Assembly (NCBI RefSeq): GCF_003751445.1
Contig: NZ_RJUU01000001.1
Span: 3,043,001 to 3,107,000 of the forward strand
Direction: 5' to 3'
From: Streptomyces sp. 840.1
Lineage (GTDB): Bacteria; Actinomycetota; Actinomycetes; Streptomycetales; Streptomycetaceae
DNA: 64,000 nt
The notes below the pieces were generated by a model. That model ran no database searches. It worked only from the letters and a program-made list of their open reading frames with translations, and was not told the DNA's origin. The position numbers and the translations under genes are program-made. Shown piece by piece: positions 24,972 through 33,545 of the stretch (position 1 is the first letter of the stretch; the number at the start of each line of letters is the position of its first letter).

Positions 24972-25344
24972 AGCGGTCCTGAACCACCACTCACCTCAGC
25001 TCCCCCCCCTCGTCCGCCCTGGGCCGAATCTGCTCGGCTTCCCCTGGAGCGAGGGTGGCCGGAAGGGGAGCCCACGACGCTCGCCACGTTCGGCCGTCAC
25101 TCGCGAACGGTGTCCCGTCCAATCACCCGGATTGCCGAAACCGTCGGCCTCCGGGTGATCCGCCTGCACGCTGCCCGGCCCGGCTGCGCCACGATCCTCG
25201 TGCCGGACGATACTGATCCGTTGGGAGGAATTCCGGAGATCAACTCTCTGTCCGCTCACGCAAACGGCCCCGGACGGGAAGTCCGAGGCCGAATAAGGCC
25301 CCTCCCTGGGGGGAGAATCCGCAGGCCAGAGCGGTAACGCGTTG
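24972..25344. other. Stretch without a convincing gene beside tRNA-Arg
   Basis: About 370 bases. A 75-codon frame at 25110-25337 on the plus strand and an 87-codon frame on the minus strand overlap each other. Neither has a ribosome-binding site or a recognisable sequence. This is the side into which an element using the tRNA 3' end would insert. Confidence 0.4.
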
Positions 25345-25417
25345 TGCCCCCGGCAGGATTCGAACCTGCGACACCCGCTTTAGGAGAGCGGTGCTCTATC
25401 CCCTGAGCTACGGAGGC
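25345..25417 (-). tRNA. tRNA-Arg (anticodon CCU)
   Basis: The minus strand folds as a complete cloverleaf. The acceptor stem is GCCTCCG with CGGGGGC (one G-U pair), the anticodon stem CCGCT/AGCGG encloses loop CTCCTAA with anticodon CCT, and the T arm contains GGTTCGAATCC. The 3' CCA is not encoded. Decodes AGG, a rare codon in Streptomyces. The 3' end faces the decayed region at lower coordinates. Confidence 0.95.
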
Positions 25418-25707
25418 GGGGCTTGTTGAAGGCTCTCTCGGAACCCCAGAGGGGATGCCGGGTGAGTTGAGACAAACGCCCTGGTCAGGCTCTCTTGCGG
25501 TGGTGCCGGGATGAGGGTCCGGAGGACGATTTCCCAGGCAGCCGTACCGAAGGTCGACCGACCGCTGACAGCCTAGCGGATAGGGGTTCCGGCGGTCGCC
25601 CCCGTTCCTGGCACGCCTCGCGGTGGGCTTGCGGACGGGGCCTCTGAGCTGGGGATTGCCCGCGGGGTGCGTGGGGCTGGAGCTGGTGTGATCGAGGTGT
25701 CGGCCGG

Positions 25708-25974
25708 ATGGTGTCCGTCGTGCCCGCCATGGCTGTCGGGGCGGTGTGTGCGACTGTTCTCGGGCTGATCGCGGGGCAGTTGCTTCGGGTGCTGACGGAT
25801 GGGGCGGATCTGGGCGCGGGGCTGTTGCAGCTGTTCGCCGGGCTCGGGGCGGGTGTTTCGGTGGCTCCGGTCTGCGGTCCGGTGGCCGGGGTCGCGGCCG
25901 GCGTGACGTTGCGGGTGGCCGTGGGCCGTAGCCGTGCGGTTGGCTCTCTTGACGGAGGGCAGGTCCGGGCATAG
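25708..25974 (+). CDS. Possible small hydrophobic protein
   Basis: 88 codons with two or three hydrophobic stretches (AVGAVCATVLGLIAGQLL, GLLQLFAGLGAGVSVAPVCG, VAGVAAGVTLRVAV) and good GC bias. No clear ribosome-binding site precedes the ATG and I do not recognise the protein. It ends 40 bases before the acyl-CoA synthetase gene. It could be a small membrane protein or a chance frame. Confidence 0.3.
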   Translation: MVSVVPAMAVGAVCATVLGLIAGQLLRVLTDGADLGAGLLQLFAGLGAGVSVAPVCGPVAGVAAGVTLRVAVGRSRAVGSLDGGQVRA

Positions 25975-26014
25975 CGTCGCGAATGCCCTGAGCAAGCGCT
26001 TAGAAAGGTCGTTC

Positions 26015-27799
26015 GTGCCGCACACCGACCCGACCCCAGCCACATCCGCTCCCGAGCCCCCCGGTACAGCCGCATCCGCAGCCGCCGGCGTGGTGGCCGC
26101 GCTGGCCGGGCCCGGGGCTCCGTTCGCCGTCGTGCGTTCCGAGGACGGGCCGTCGGCCGGTTCGCTCGTCTACGTGGACGGGCCCCGGACGCTGCGGGAG
26201 TTCGTGGAGACCACCTGGGCGTTCGGGGACCAGCCGTTCCTGATCTCGGGCGAGCGCCACTACACGTACGGGGAGTTCTTCGCAGCGGCCTCCGCGCTGG
26301 CGTGCCGGTTGACCGGGGAGTACGGGCTGCGGCCGGGGGACCGGGCCGTGGTGGCGATGCGCAATCATCCCGAGTGGCAGATCGCCTTCTGGGCCGCCCA
26401 GCTGGCCGGTCTCGTCGCCGTACCGCTGAACGCCTGGTGGACCGGGGACGAGTTCACGTACGCGCTCGACGACTGCGGGCCCCGGGTACTCCTCGTCGAC
26501 GGGGAGCGGTTGCCGCTGGTCGCCGACTGGGCCCGGACCGCCGGGGCGCGGGTGATGGTCTTCCGTGACGAGGAGCGCGGGGCGCAGCCGTCCGGCGCGG
26601 TCGAGTGGTACGAGGACCTGCCCGCGCCCGATCCGTACGCCGCACCGCCCGACGTCGAGATCCGGCCCGAGGACGACGCGACGATCATCTACACCTCCGG
26701 GACCACCGGCAGGCCCAAGGGGGCCGTCGCCACGCATCTCGCGCAGGCCGGTGCCGCGCGCAACCCCGGGTTCCACGCGGCGGCCTCCGCGCTCGGCCGG
26801 GGGGTCATCCCGGGACAGGGGCCGGCGCCCGTCGCGCTGCTTACGTTCCCGTTCTTCCACGTCGCCGCGTTCACCAGCTTCTACGCCGCGATGTCGGCGG
26901 GCGGTGCCCTCGTCCTGATGCACAAGTGGGACGCGGAGGAGGCGCTGCGGCTGATCCGCGAGCACGGCGTGACGCACTACGCCGGGGTGCCGGCCACCGC
27001 GCTCCAACTCCTCGCCGCAGCCGCCCGGAAGCAGGACGGGCAGGAGGGCGACGAAGGGGAGCAGGACGCGCTGGGCGGGCTCCGGATGCTCAATACCGGC
27101 GGGGCCGCCGCCCCGCCGGATCTGGTGGCCCGGCTGACCGCCCGCTACGGGGAGCGGATCGAGCCGCGCAACGGATACGGGCTGACCGAGACCAGCGGCG
27201 GCGTCCTGGCGAACTTCGGCGCCGAGTACCGCGCGCATCCCGGCAGCGTCGGCCGCCCGACCCCCACCACGGAGGTGCGGATCTCGGGTCCGGCGGGGGA
27301 GGAGCTGGCCGAGGGCGAGGTCGGCGAGCTGTGGCTGCGCGGGCAGGCGCTGGTGCGGGGCTACTGGCAGGACGAGGCGGCGACGGCGGGGGCGTTCAGC
27401 GGCGGCTGGTTCCGTACCGGGGACCTCGCCGTGGTCCACGAGGGACGGGTCGCTGTCGTCGACCGGATCAAGGACATGGTGATCCGGGGCGGCGAGAACG
27501 TGTACTGCGTCGAGGTCGAGGGCGTGCTGCACGGCCATCCGGATGTCCAGGACGCGGCGGTCCTGGGCGTGCCCCACCCGGTGCTGGGCGAGGAGGTCGC
27601 CGCGGTCGTCCGGCTCCGCGCCGGGGCCGTCGCCACGGCCGATGACCTGCGGGCGCACGTGGCGCGCAGCCTGGCCGCGTTCAAGGTCCCGGCCCATGTG
27701 CTGCTCTCCGGGGAGCCGCTGCCCCGCAACGCCACCGGGAAGATCCTCAAGCGCGAGCTGCGCGGGCCCGTCGAAAAGGAGGTACGGGACAGCGCTTAG
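26015..27799 (+). CDS. Acyl-CoA synthetase (AMP-dependent class I ligase)
   Basis: 594 residues from GTG 26015 (AGAAAGG upstream). All core motifs of the adenylate-forming superfamily are present: the P-loop YTSGTTGRPKGA, YGLTETSG, the hinge GWFRTGD, IKDMVIRGGENVY and the C-terminal catalytic lysine in NATGKILK. It should activate a carboxylic acid to the acyl-AMP and then the CoA thioester; the chain length is not evident. A perfect AAGCGCTT palindrome at 25994-26001 sits just before the ribosome-binding site and may be a repressor site. The gene is convergent with the protease gene. Confidence 0.92.
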   Translation: MPHTDPTPATSAPEPPGTAASAAAGVVAALAGPGAPFAVVRSEDGPSAGSLVYVDGPRTLREFVETTWAFGDQPFLISGERHYTYGEFFAAASALACRLTGEYGLRPGDRAVVAMRNHPEWQIAFWAAQLAGLVAVPLNAWWTGDEFTYALDDCGPRVLLVDGERLPLVADWARTAGARVMVFRDEERGAQPSGAVEWYEDLPAPDPYAAPPDVEIRPEDDATIIYTSGTTGRPKGAVATHLAQAGAARNPGFHAAASALGRGVIPGQGPAPVALLTFPFFHVAAFTSFYAAMSAGGALVLMHKWDAEEALRLIREHGVTHYAGVPATALQLLAAAARKQDGQEGDEGEQDALGGLRMLNTGGAAAPPDLVARLTARYGERIEPRNGYGLTETSGGVLANFGAEYRAHPGSVGRPTPTTEVRISGPAGEELAEGEVGELWLRGQALVRGYWQDEAATAGAFSGGWFRTGDLAVVHEGRVAVVDRIKDMVIRGGENVYCVEVEGVLHGHPDVQDAAVLGVPHPVLGEEVAAVVRLRAGAVATADDLRAHVARSLAAFKVPAHVLLSGEPLPRNATGKILKRELRGPVEKEVRDSA

Positions 27800-27814
27800 G
27801 GAGACCGGGAGGGG

Positions 27815-29092
27815 TCAGGGGCGGGTGACGCGTACCCGGTAGTCCCCCTTGGAGTCCTTGTCGACCACCGATATGCGTATCCCGGTGGCCCGGTCGGTGA
27901 AGGTCTGGCCGGGCTGGAACGGGGCGTCGGAGAGCTCCGCGTGCACATTGGGCAGCCGGGTGCAGCCGCTGCTGTCCTTGGTGCTGTCCGCGACGGAGAT
28001 GGGCCCCTGGCCGGTGTCGACGTCCGAGCTCACCTTGTAGATCAGTACGCCGGGCCGGCAGACGGCCTGGTCGTTGCCCGACTGGGTCCGTACCTCCACC
28101 GCGTAACCGGACTCCGCGCTGAGCGGCACGAACGCCAGCTTCGTGCCGCCGCGGGTGGCCAGCGGCTCCAGTACGTGGTCGCTGGTGCCGGTCTGCGAGG
28201 CGCAGCTGATCTGGTTGTTGTCCAGCCAGCCGAGCTTCCACTTGTGCCAGCCGAGCAGGTCGTTATTGGCACCCCAGTCCTCGGACATGATGTCCCAGTG
28301 CCCGACCGAGCCGCCGCCCTCCATCGTGTACAGGTCGGGGAGGCCGAAGACGTGGCCGTTCTCGTGGGGCAGGACCCGGTATCCGGTCTGGGCGTACGAG
28401 CCCGAGCCGTCGTCCTGCCGGCTGTAGACGAAGGACGTGTTGGCGAGCGGCACCCCGTCCGCGTAGGGCGCGTCGTCGTTGCCCGAGAAGGTCACCGACA
28501 GCACGGTGTCCAGGGCGGAGGGCCCGGCGTTCGGGCTGACGAGGATGTTGACCAGGTCGTACGCGCTGAAGTCCACCTTCGGGTCGGCGGCGGCGACGAT
28601 GTCCTGGACGAGGTGGCGGTAGCCCGGTTCGTACGGTGAGCCGCGCTCGATCCCGTAGCCCGAGAACGGCAGTGGCATCCGCAGCCAGGACTTCACCGGG
28701 GCTTCCGGTACGTAGGTGAGCCGCCCGTAGGAGCTGGTGCGGAACCAGTCGGTGGTCTGCGGGAAGAACTCCGCGAGGCGGTCCATGGCGGGCTCGGTGC
28801 CCGGCGCGTCCGGGAAGTCGACCATCAGGTTGAGTGCGTGGATCTGGCCGGTGGAGCGGGCGTAGCCCGGCTGTGTCGGCATGCCCTCCGACATCTGTAC
28901 GCCCATGGCCGCCGATATCCGGCAGGGGCCGATCCCGGCCGTCCCGGTGCTGGACACCGGTCCGGCGGACGCCCGGCTGGGAAGGTGGAGCGTGGTGCTG
29001 GCCGAGGCCAGTGCCGCGATGACCAGGGCTGTTGCCGCGCCAAGGACGACCGGGTGGCGGTGCTTGCGTATCCGGTGGCGGGGCTGCTGCAT
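27815..29092 (-). CDS. Secreted M6-family metalloprotease
   Basis: 425 residues. Signal peptide at residues 1-45 (VVLGAATALVIAALASA). The mature protein contains the zinc-binding HENGHVFGLPD motif at 243-253, typical of M6/immune inhibitor A-like peptidases, with the met-turn-like WDIMSEDWG downstream. The C-terminal part resembles a beta-rich accessory domain. It should degrade protein outside the cell. Its stop is 15 bases from that of the convergent acyl-CoA synthetase gene, with no obvious hairpin between them. Confidence 0.88.
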   Translation of the reverse strand: MQQPRHRIRKHRHPVVLGAATALVIAALASASTTLHLPSRASAGPVSSTGTAGIGPCRISAAMGVQMSEGMPTQPGYARSTGQIHALNLMVDFPDAPGTEPAMDRLAEFFPQTTDWFRTSSYGRLTYVPEAPVKSWLRMPLPFSGYGIERGSPYEPGYRHLVQDIVAAADPKVDFSAYDLVNILVSPNAGPSALDTVLSVTFSGNDDAPYADGVPLANTSFVYSRQDDGSGSYAQTGYRVLPHENGHVFGLPDLYTMEGGGSVGHWDIMSEDWGANNDLLGWHKWKLGWLDNNQISCASQTGTSDHVLEPLATRGGTKLAFVPLSAESGYAVEVRTQSGNDQAVCRPGVLIYKVSSDVDTGQGPISVADSTKDSSGCTRLPNVHAELSDAPFQPGQTFTDRATGIRISVVDKDSKGDYRVRVTRP

Positions 29093-29249
29093 GAAGGCGC
29101 CTTCGGGGCCGCGGCAGTCGGCCGACCCTGACTGCGCTCTGCGGATCAGCCTGTGTCGGGTGGTGCGGCGCCGCGCGTTGGGTGCGCCGAAGGGGTGGGA
29201 TTCTGCCGATTCACGGGGGTGTGACTCAGGTCACATGAGGGCGGGAAAT

Positions 29250-29313
29250 AACCGGGGACCGTTTCCCCGTTTGAACTCGTGTCCCCGTGAAACCGGGGAG
29301 GCGCTCCCCGGTT
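29250..29313. promoter_or_regulatory. Two matching 9-5-9 operators upstream of the TetR gene
   Basis: AACCGGGGA-N5-TCCCCGGTT at 29291-29313 is a perfect palindrome. AACCGGGGA-N5-TCCCCGTTT at 29250-29272 has the same design with one mismatch. Both precede the TetR gene at 29398 and are the likely sites of autoregulation. Confidence 0.75.
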
Positions 29314-29397
29314 AAGCGGAGAGGCCGCCCGAGTAACGCGAGTAACGCACCTACGAACAGCACAGGCCGCAGGATCAGGAAGAGAAGGAGTGCCGCC

Positions 29398-30060
29398 GTG
29401 GACACCGTCGCCCGTACCGCCCCCGGAACCGCGCAGCCGCGTACGCCCCGCCCGCGGGCCGACGCGCTGCGCAACCGGGAGCGGATCGTGACGGCCGCGC
29501 GCGAGATGTTCGTCGAGTTCGGGCCGGACGTGCCGCTCGACGAGGTCGCCCGCCGCGCAGGTGTCGGCAACGCCACGCTCTACCGGAACTTCCCCGACCG
29601 GGCCGCGCTGACCCACGAGGTCGTCCTCGCGGTCACCTCCCGCACCACCGACCGCGCCGAGGAGGCCGCGAACGAAGAGGGAGACCCCTTCGTCGCGCTC
29701 ACCCGCTTCGTGCACGCGGCGGCCGACGAACGGATCGGCGCCCTGTGCCCGATGCTGTCCGGCGGCTTCGACAAGGACCACCCCGAACTGCTCGCCGAGC
29801 GCCGGCGCCTCGAAGAGGCCGTCGAAGGACTCGTCGGGCGTGCCATGTCCGCGGGGCGGCTGCGTACCGACATCGCCGTCGGTGACGTACTGGTCGCCCT
29901 CTCCCAGCTCACCCGGCCGCTGCCAGGCATCGCCTGCATGAACATCGACCGGTTCACCCACCGCCACATCCAGCTGTTCCTGGACGGACTGGAGGCCCCG
30001 GCCCGGTCCGTCCTGCCCGGAACGGCGGCGACCTTGGAGGACCTGCGGAGCCGGACCTGA
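29398..30060 (+). CDS. TetR-family transcriptional regulator
   Basis: 220 residues from GTG 29398, behind GAAGGAG. HTH at about 25-65 (RERIVTAAREMF, then PLDEVARRAGVGNATLYRNFPDRAAL), with the C-terminal domain usual for regulators next to drug exporters. The next gene in the same direction is a DHA2-type MFS exporter, 200 bases downstream, so this is probably its repressor. A longer frame reaches back to 29287, but it would run through the operator and lacks a ribosome-binding site. Confidence 0.92.
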   Translation: MDTVARTAPGTAQPRTPRPRADALRNRERIVTAAREMFVEFGPDVPLDEVARRAGVGNATLYRNFPDRAALTHEVVLAVTSRTTDRAEEAANEEGDPFVALTRFVHAAADERIGALCPMLSGGFDKDHPELLAERRRLEEAVEGLVGRAMSAGRLRTDIAVGDVLVALSQLTRPLPGIACMNIDRFTHRHIQLFLDGLEAPARSVLPGTAATLEDLRSRT

Positions 30061-30173
30061 CCAGCGCTCCGGGCCGCTGAATCGGCTGCCCCGCCGCGCG
30101 TCCGCCCCGCCTCGACCACCCTTTCCCACCCCTGATCCACGCCCGACCCACGCCTTCACGAGCCTTCGCCGCA

Positions 30174-30213
30174 TCCACGGTTCACGGCCCGATTCACGGT
30201 TCACGGTTCACGA
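30174..30213. repeat. TTCACGG tandem repeats
   Basis: TTCACGG at 30181 and head-to-tail copies at 30193, 30200 and (as TTCACGA) 30207, preceded by a related ATCCACGG. They lie in the leader between the TetR gene and the exporter gene and could be a binding site array. Confidence 0.6.
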
Positions 30214-30262
30214 CTTCGCGCGCCCGAACGCGCCCGAAACGCGCCCTTAGGTGGCTACTCCC

Positions 30263-31801
30263 ATGTCAAAAACAGCTGATATCCGACTCCCTGACCCGAG
30301 TCGCTGGAAAGCACTGGCGTTCATCGCGCTCGCTCAGTTGATGGTCGTGCTCGACGCCACGATCGTGAACATCGCGCTGCCGCACGCCCAGACGGACCTG
30401 GGCATCACGGATGCCAACAAGCAGTGGGTCATCACGGCCTACGCCCTCGCCTTCGGCGGACTGCTGCTCTTCGGAGGCCGCATCGCCGACCTCTGGGGCC
30501 GTAAGCGCACCTTCGTGGTCGGACTGATCGGCTTCGCGCTGGCCTCCGCGCTCGGCGGAGCGGCCCAGAACCAGGGCATGCTCTTCGGCTCGCGCGCACT
30601 CCAGGGTGTCTTCGGCGCCCTGCTCGCCCCCGCGGCCCTCTCGCTGCTCGCGGTGATGTTCACCGATGCCAAGGAGCGCGCCAAGGCGTTCGGCATCTAC
30701 GGTGCGATCGCCGGTGGCGGCGGCGCCGTCGGCCTGATCCTCGGCGGATTCCTCACCCAGACGCTGAACTGGCGCTGGACGTTCTTCGTCAACATCCCCT
30801 TCGCGATCGTCGCCGCGGCCGGTGCGTACTTCGTGATCCGCGAGCCGTCCGGCAGCCGCAACCGTTCCGCGCTCGACATCCCGGGCGTCGTCCTGTCCGC
30901 GCTGGGTCTGGTCTCGCTGGTGTACGGATTCACCCGCGCCGAGTCCAGCGGCTGGTCGGACGCGCTGACCATCGGCACGTTCGTCGCCTCGGGCCTGCTG
31001 CTGCTCGCCTTCGTACTCACCGAGTCCAAGGTCAAGTCGCCGCTGCTCCCGCTGCGCGTCCTGATGGACCGCAACCGAGGTGGCGTCTACCTCTCGCTGG
31101 GCCTCGGCGTCATCGCGATGTTCGGCCTGTTCCTCTTCCTCACGTACTACCTCCAGGTCGTCCAGGGCTTCTCGCCGATCAAGACGGGCTTCGCCTTCCT
31201 CCCGATGATCGCGGGCATGATCACCGGTTCGACGCAGATCGGTGCCCGGCTGATGACCCGGGTCCCGGCCCGGATGCTGATGGGTCCCGGCTTCCTGACC
31301 GCTGCCGTCGGCATGCTGGTGCTCACCCAGCTGCAGGTCGACTCGTCCTACGCGGCGGTCATCCTGCCGGGCCAGCTCCTGATGGGTCTCGGCATGGGTA
31401 CGGCGTTCATGCCCGCCATGTCGCTGGCCACGCACGGCATCGAGCCGCGTGACGCCGGTGTCGCCTCCGCGATGATCAACACCTCGCAGCAGGTCGGCGG
31501 GGCGATCGGTACGGCGCTGCTCAACACCATCGCCGCCTCCGCCGCCACGGCGTACGCCACCTCGCACGCCGCGCTCGGTGCCACTGACCCGGAGCAGCTG
31601 AAGCTCCAGTCGATGGTGCACGGCTTCACCGGCGCCATCTGGTGGGCCGTCGGCATCCTGGTGGTGGCCTCCGCGATCGCGGCGACCTTCGTCAACGCCG
31701 GCCGTCCCTCGATGACCACGACGTCCGGTGGCACGGGTTCCGGTTCCGGATCCGCCGACGGTGTCGAGGACGAGGTCAGGATCCCGGTCGTCGCCCACTG
31801 A
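30263..31801 (+). CDS. DHA2-family (14-TM) MFS multidrug exporter
   Basis: 512 residues, the length normal for EmrB/QacA-type exporters. Signature motifs: VVLDATIVNIALP in TM1 (motif D1), GGRIADLWGRKR (motif A), RALQGVFGALLAPAA (motif B) and LGGFLTQTLNWRWTFFVNIP (motif C, antiporter). It exports hydrophobic compounds in exchange for protons. The ATG at 30263 has AGGTGG at the right distance; the GTG four codons upstream does not. Likely controlled by the TetR gene upstream. Confidence 0.92.
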   Translation: MSKTADIRLPDPSRWKALAFIALAQLMVVLDATIVNIALPHAQTDLGITDANKQWVITAYALAFGGLLLFGGRIADLWGRKRTFVVGLIGFALASALGGAAQNQGMLFGSRALQGVFGALLAPAALSLLAVMFTDAKERAKAFGIYGAIAGGGGAVGLILGGFLTQTLNWRWTFFVNIPFAIVAAAGAYFVIREPSGSRNRSALDIPGVVLSALGLVSLVYGFTRAESSGWSDALTIGTFVASGLLLLAFVLTESKVKSPLLPLRVLMDRNRGGVYLSLGLGVIAMFGLFLFLTYYLQVVQGFSPIKTGFAFLPMIAGMITGSTQIGARLMTRVPARMLMGPGFLTAAVGMLVLTQLQVDSSYAAVILPGQLLMGLGMGTAFMPAMSLATHGIEPRDAGVASAMINTSQQVGGAIGTALLNTIAASAATAYATSHAALGATDPEQLKLQSMVHGFTGAIWWAVGILVVASAIAATFVNAGRPSMTTTSGGTGSGSGSADGVEDEVRIPVVAH

Positions 31802-31867
31802 GCCGCCGACCGCGACGTCCTCGTGACGGCGGCGTCCTCGTGACGCGACGTCCCGTGAAGTGAAGCG

Positions 31868-31908
31868 ACCGCTGCCCCGGTTCCGTTCTGCGGAACCGGG
31901 GCAGCGGT
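31868..31908. terminator. Terminator with 18-bp perfect arms
   Basis: Arms 31868-31885 and 31891-31908 are exactly complementary around TTCTG. It lies between the convergent exporter and MarR genes and should work in both directions. Confidence 0.88.
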
Positions 31909-31987
31909 GTGTCCGGGACAGCGGTGTGTCCGGGGTGCGGTGCGTTCGGGGTACGGCGTTGGGCGGTGTGCCGGCGGAGCGGGACGG

Positions 31988-32491
31988 TCAGCGGAGCCAG
32001 GGCAGGTCGGCGTTCGTGCCCTCCGGCTGCAGTCCGGCCGCGACGACCTGCATGATCTCCCCGAGCGAGCGCATCTGCTCGGGGGTGAGCCGGTCGAACA
32101 AGGCCTGGCGTACGGCGCTGACGTGGCCCGGTGCCGAGCGGCGGAGCATCTCGTGGCCCTCTTCGGTGAGGACCGCGTTCTGGCCGCGCTTGTCGGACGG
32201 GCAGTCCTCGCGGCGCACCCAGCCGCTCTTCTCCAGCCGGGCGACGGCGTGCGAGAGCCGGGAGCGGGTGATCTTGGCGTCCTTGGCCAGCTCCGTCATC
32301 CGCTTCTGCCGGCGAGGTGCCTGGGAGAGCTGGACGAGCAGTCCGTAATAGATGTGCGGCATGCCGGCATCGCGCTGCAACTGGCGGTCGAGGTGATCCT
32401 CCAGGAGCGTGGTGGCGTGGAGGTACGCCCGCCACACGCTCTGTTCTTCGTCGGTGAGCCAGCGCGGCGCACCGGTGGATGCCGTGGTCAT
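31988..32491 (-). CDS. MarR-family transcriptional regulator
   Basis: 167 residues from ATG 32491. Winged-helix core: MTELAKDAKITRSRLSHAVARLEKSGWV as HTH, then a wing with SDKRGQNAVLTEEGHEML. The first 45 residues form the dimerisation helices. It is divergent from an extradiol-dioxygenase-like gene at 32636, an arrangement seen in phenol- and quinone-responsive MarR systems. The intergenic DNA has repeated TGAARGTT boxes. It probably represses both genes and is released by an aromatic ligand; this is inference. Confidence 0.9.
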   Translation of the reverse strand: MTTASTGAPRWLTDEEQSVWRAYLHATTLLEDHLDRQLQRDAGMPHIYYGLLVQLSQAPRRQKRMTELAKDAKITRSRLSHAVARLEKSGWVRREDCPSDKRGQNAVLTEEGHEMLRRSAPGHVSAVRQALFDRLTPEQMRSLGEIMQVVAAGLQPEGTNADLPWLR

Positions 32492-32515
32492 GTACTCCAC
32501 TGTACGACCTTTTCT

Positions 32516-32592
32516 TGAAAGTTGAACTAGATAGAGCTAAGGTCTCCGAGGGTAGGAACTTGAAGGTTAAAGAAGTGTTCCTTCTGAAGGTT
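32516..32592. promoter_or_regulatory. Three TGAARGTT boxes in the MarR/dioxygenase intergenic region
   Basis: TGAAAGTT at 32516-32523, TGAAGGTT at 32561-32568 and TGAAGGTT at 32585-32592, all in the same orientation, in the AT-richer DNA between the divergent genes. They are candidate half-sites for the MarR protein. Confidence 0.45.
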
Positions 32593-32635
32593 CCAGTAGA
32601 AGACTTACCTTGAGCAGCAGCGGATGGGGAGTGCC

Positions 32636-33418
32636 ATGACAGTCACCGCGGAGCGCATGCCCGCCCTCTACCTCTCCCACGGCGCCCCGCCGCTGGCCGA
32701 CGACCCGGTCTGGCCCGGCGAGCTGGCCGCCTGGTCCGCCGGGCTGCCGAGGCCCACGGCCGTCCTGATGGTCTCGGCCCACTGGGAGGAGGCCCCGCTC
32801 GCCCTCGGCGCCACCGAGACGATTCCGCTCGTCTACGACTTCTGGGGCTTCCCCGAGCACTACTACCAGGTGCGGTACGCCGCGCCGGGTGCACCCCGGC
32901 TGGCCGAGAGCGTGCGCAAGCTGCTGCGCGGCGCCGGTACGCCGGTCCAGGACATCCCGGACCGGGGCCTCGACCACGGGGCGTACGTCCCGCTGGTGGA
33001 GATGTTCCCGGAGGCCGACATACCGGTGCTGCAGATCTCCATGCCGACGCTGGACCCGCAGAAGCTGATGGAGATCGGCCGCAAGCTCGCGCCGCTGCGC
33101 GACGAGGGCGTCCTGATCGTCGGCAGCGGATTCTTCACCCACAACCTGGCCGCGCTGCGGCACCCGGGCGGCGGTACCCCCGGCTGGTCGGCGGAGTTCG
33201 ACGACTGGGGGAGCCACGCGCTCCGGGCGCAGGACATCGACGCCCTGCTGGACTTCGAGAACAAGTCCCCGGCGGGCCGCCTCGCCCATCCCCGTACCGA
33301 GCACTTCGCCCCGCTCTTCGTGACGCTGGGCGCGGCGGAGGGGGAGCTCGACCGGGGGCGCAGCGTGATCGACGGATTCTGGATGGGGCTGGCCAAGCGC
33401 TCGCTGCAGTACGGCTGA
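32636..33418 (+). CDS. Class III extradiol ring-cleavage dioxygenase (DODA/LigB type)
   Basis: 260 residues from ATG 32636 (GGGGA upstream). The LigB/DODA signatures are present: LYLSHGAPPL and VSAHWEE with iron-binding histidines, RGLDHGAYVPL with the catalytic histidine, and HPRTEHFAPL near the C-terminus. Members open catecholic rings with molecular oxygen, or convert quinones in some stress-induced versions. Non-heme Fe(II) or Zn(II) protein, cytoplasmic. Control by the divergent MarR gene suggests response to an aromatic compound. Confidence 0.88.
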   Translation: MTVTAERMPALYLSHGAPPLADDPVWPGELAAWSAGLPRPTAVLMVSAHWEEAPLALGATETIPLVYDFWGFPEHYYQVRYAAPGAPRLAESVRKLLRGAGTPVQDIPDRGLDHGAYVPLVEMFPEADIPVLQISMPTLDPQKLMEIGRKLAPLRDEGVLIVGSGFFTHNLAALRHPGGGTPGWSAEFDDWGSHALRAQDIDALLDFENKSPAGRLAHPRTEHFAPLFVTLGAAEGELDRGRSVIDGFWMGLAKRSLQYG

Positions 33419-33452
33419 GGGCTGTCCTCCGCTCGGATCGGGCCGAACGGAA

Positions 33453-33497
33453 GCGGGCCTGTCCGGGCGGCTTGTTCGCCGGCCGGGCAGGCCCCGC
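33453..33497. terminator. Imperfect bidirectional terminator
   Basis: GCGGGCCTGTCCGG and CCGGGCAGGCCCCGC pair with one bulge and one mismatch, between the convergent dioxygenase and questin-oxidase-like genes. Confidence 0.55.
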
Positions 33498-33545
33498 TCC
33501 GTGCCATGGGATCAGGGAGCTGGAGGGTTCGGAGCACCGCTGGGA

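Noticed and set aside
25110..25337. 75-codon frame beside tRNA-Arg
   Set aside because: Overlaps an equally long minus-strand frame; neither has a start signal or a familiar motif.
25345..25417. Attachment-site duplication of the tRNA-Arg 3' end
   Set aside because: I looked for a second copy of the T-arm segment (GGTTCGAATCC context) to the left and did not find one in this window.
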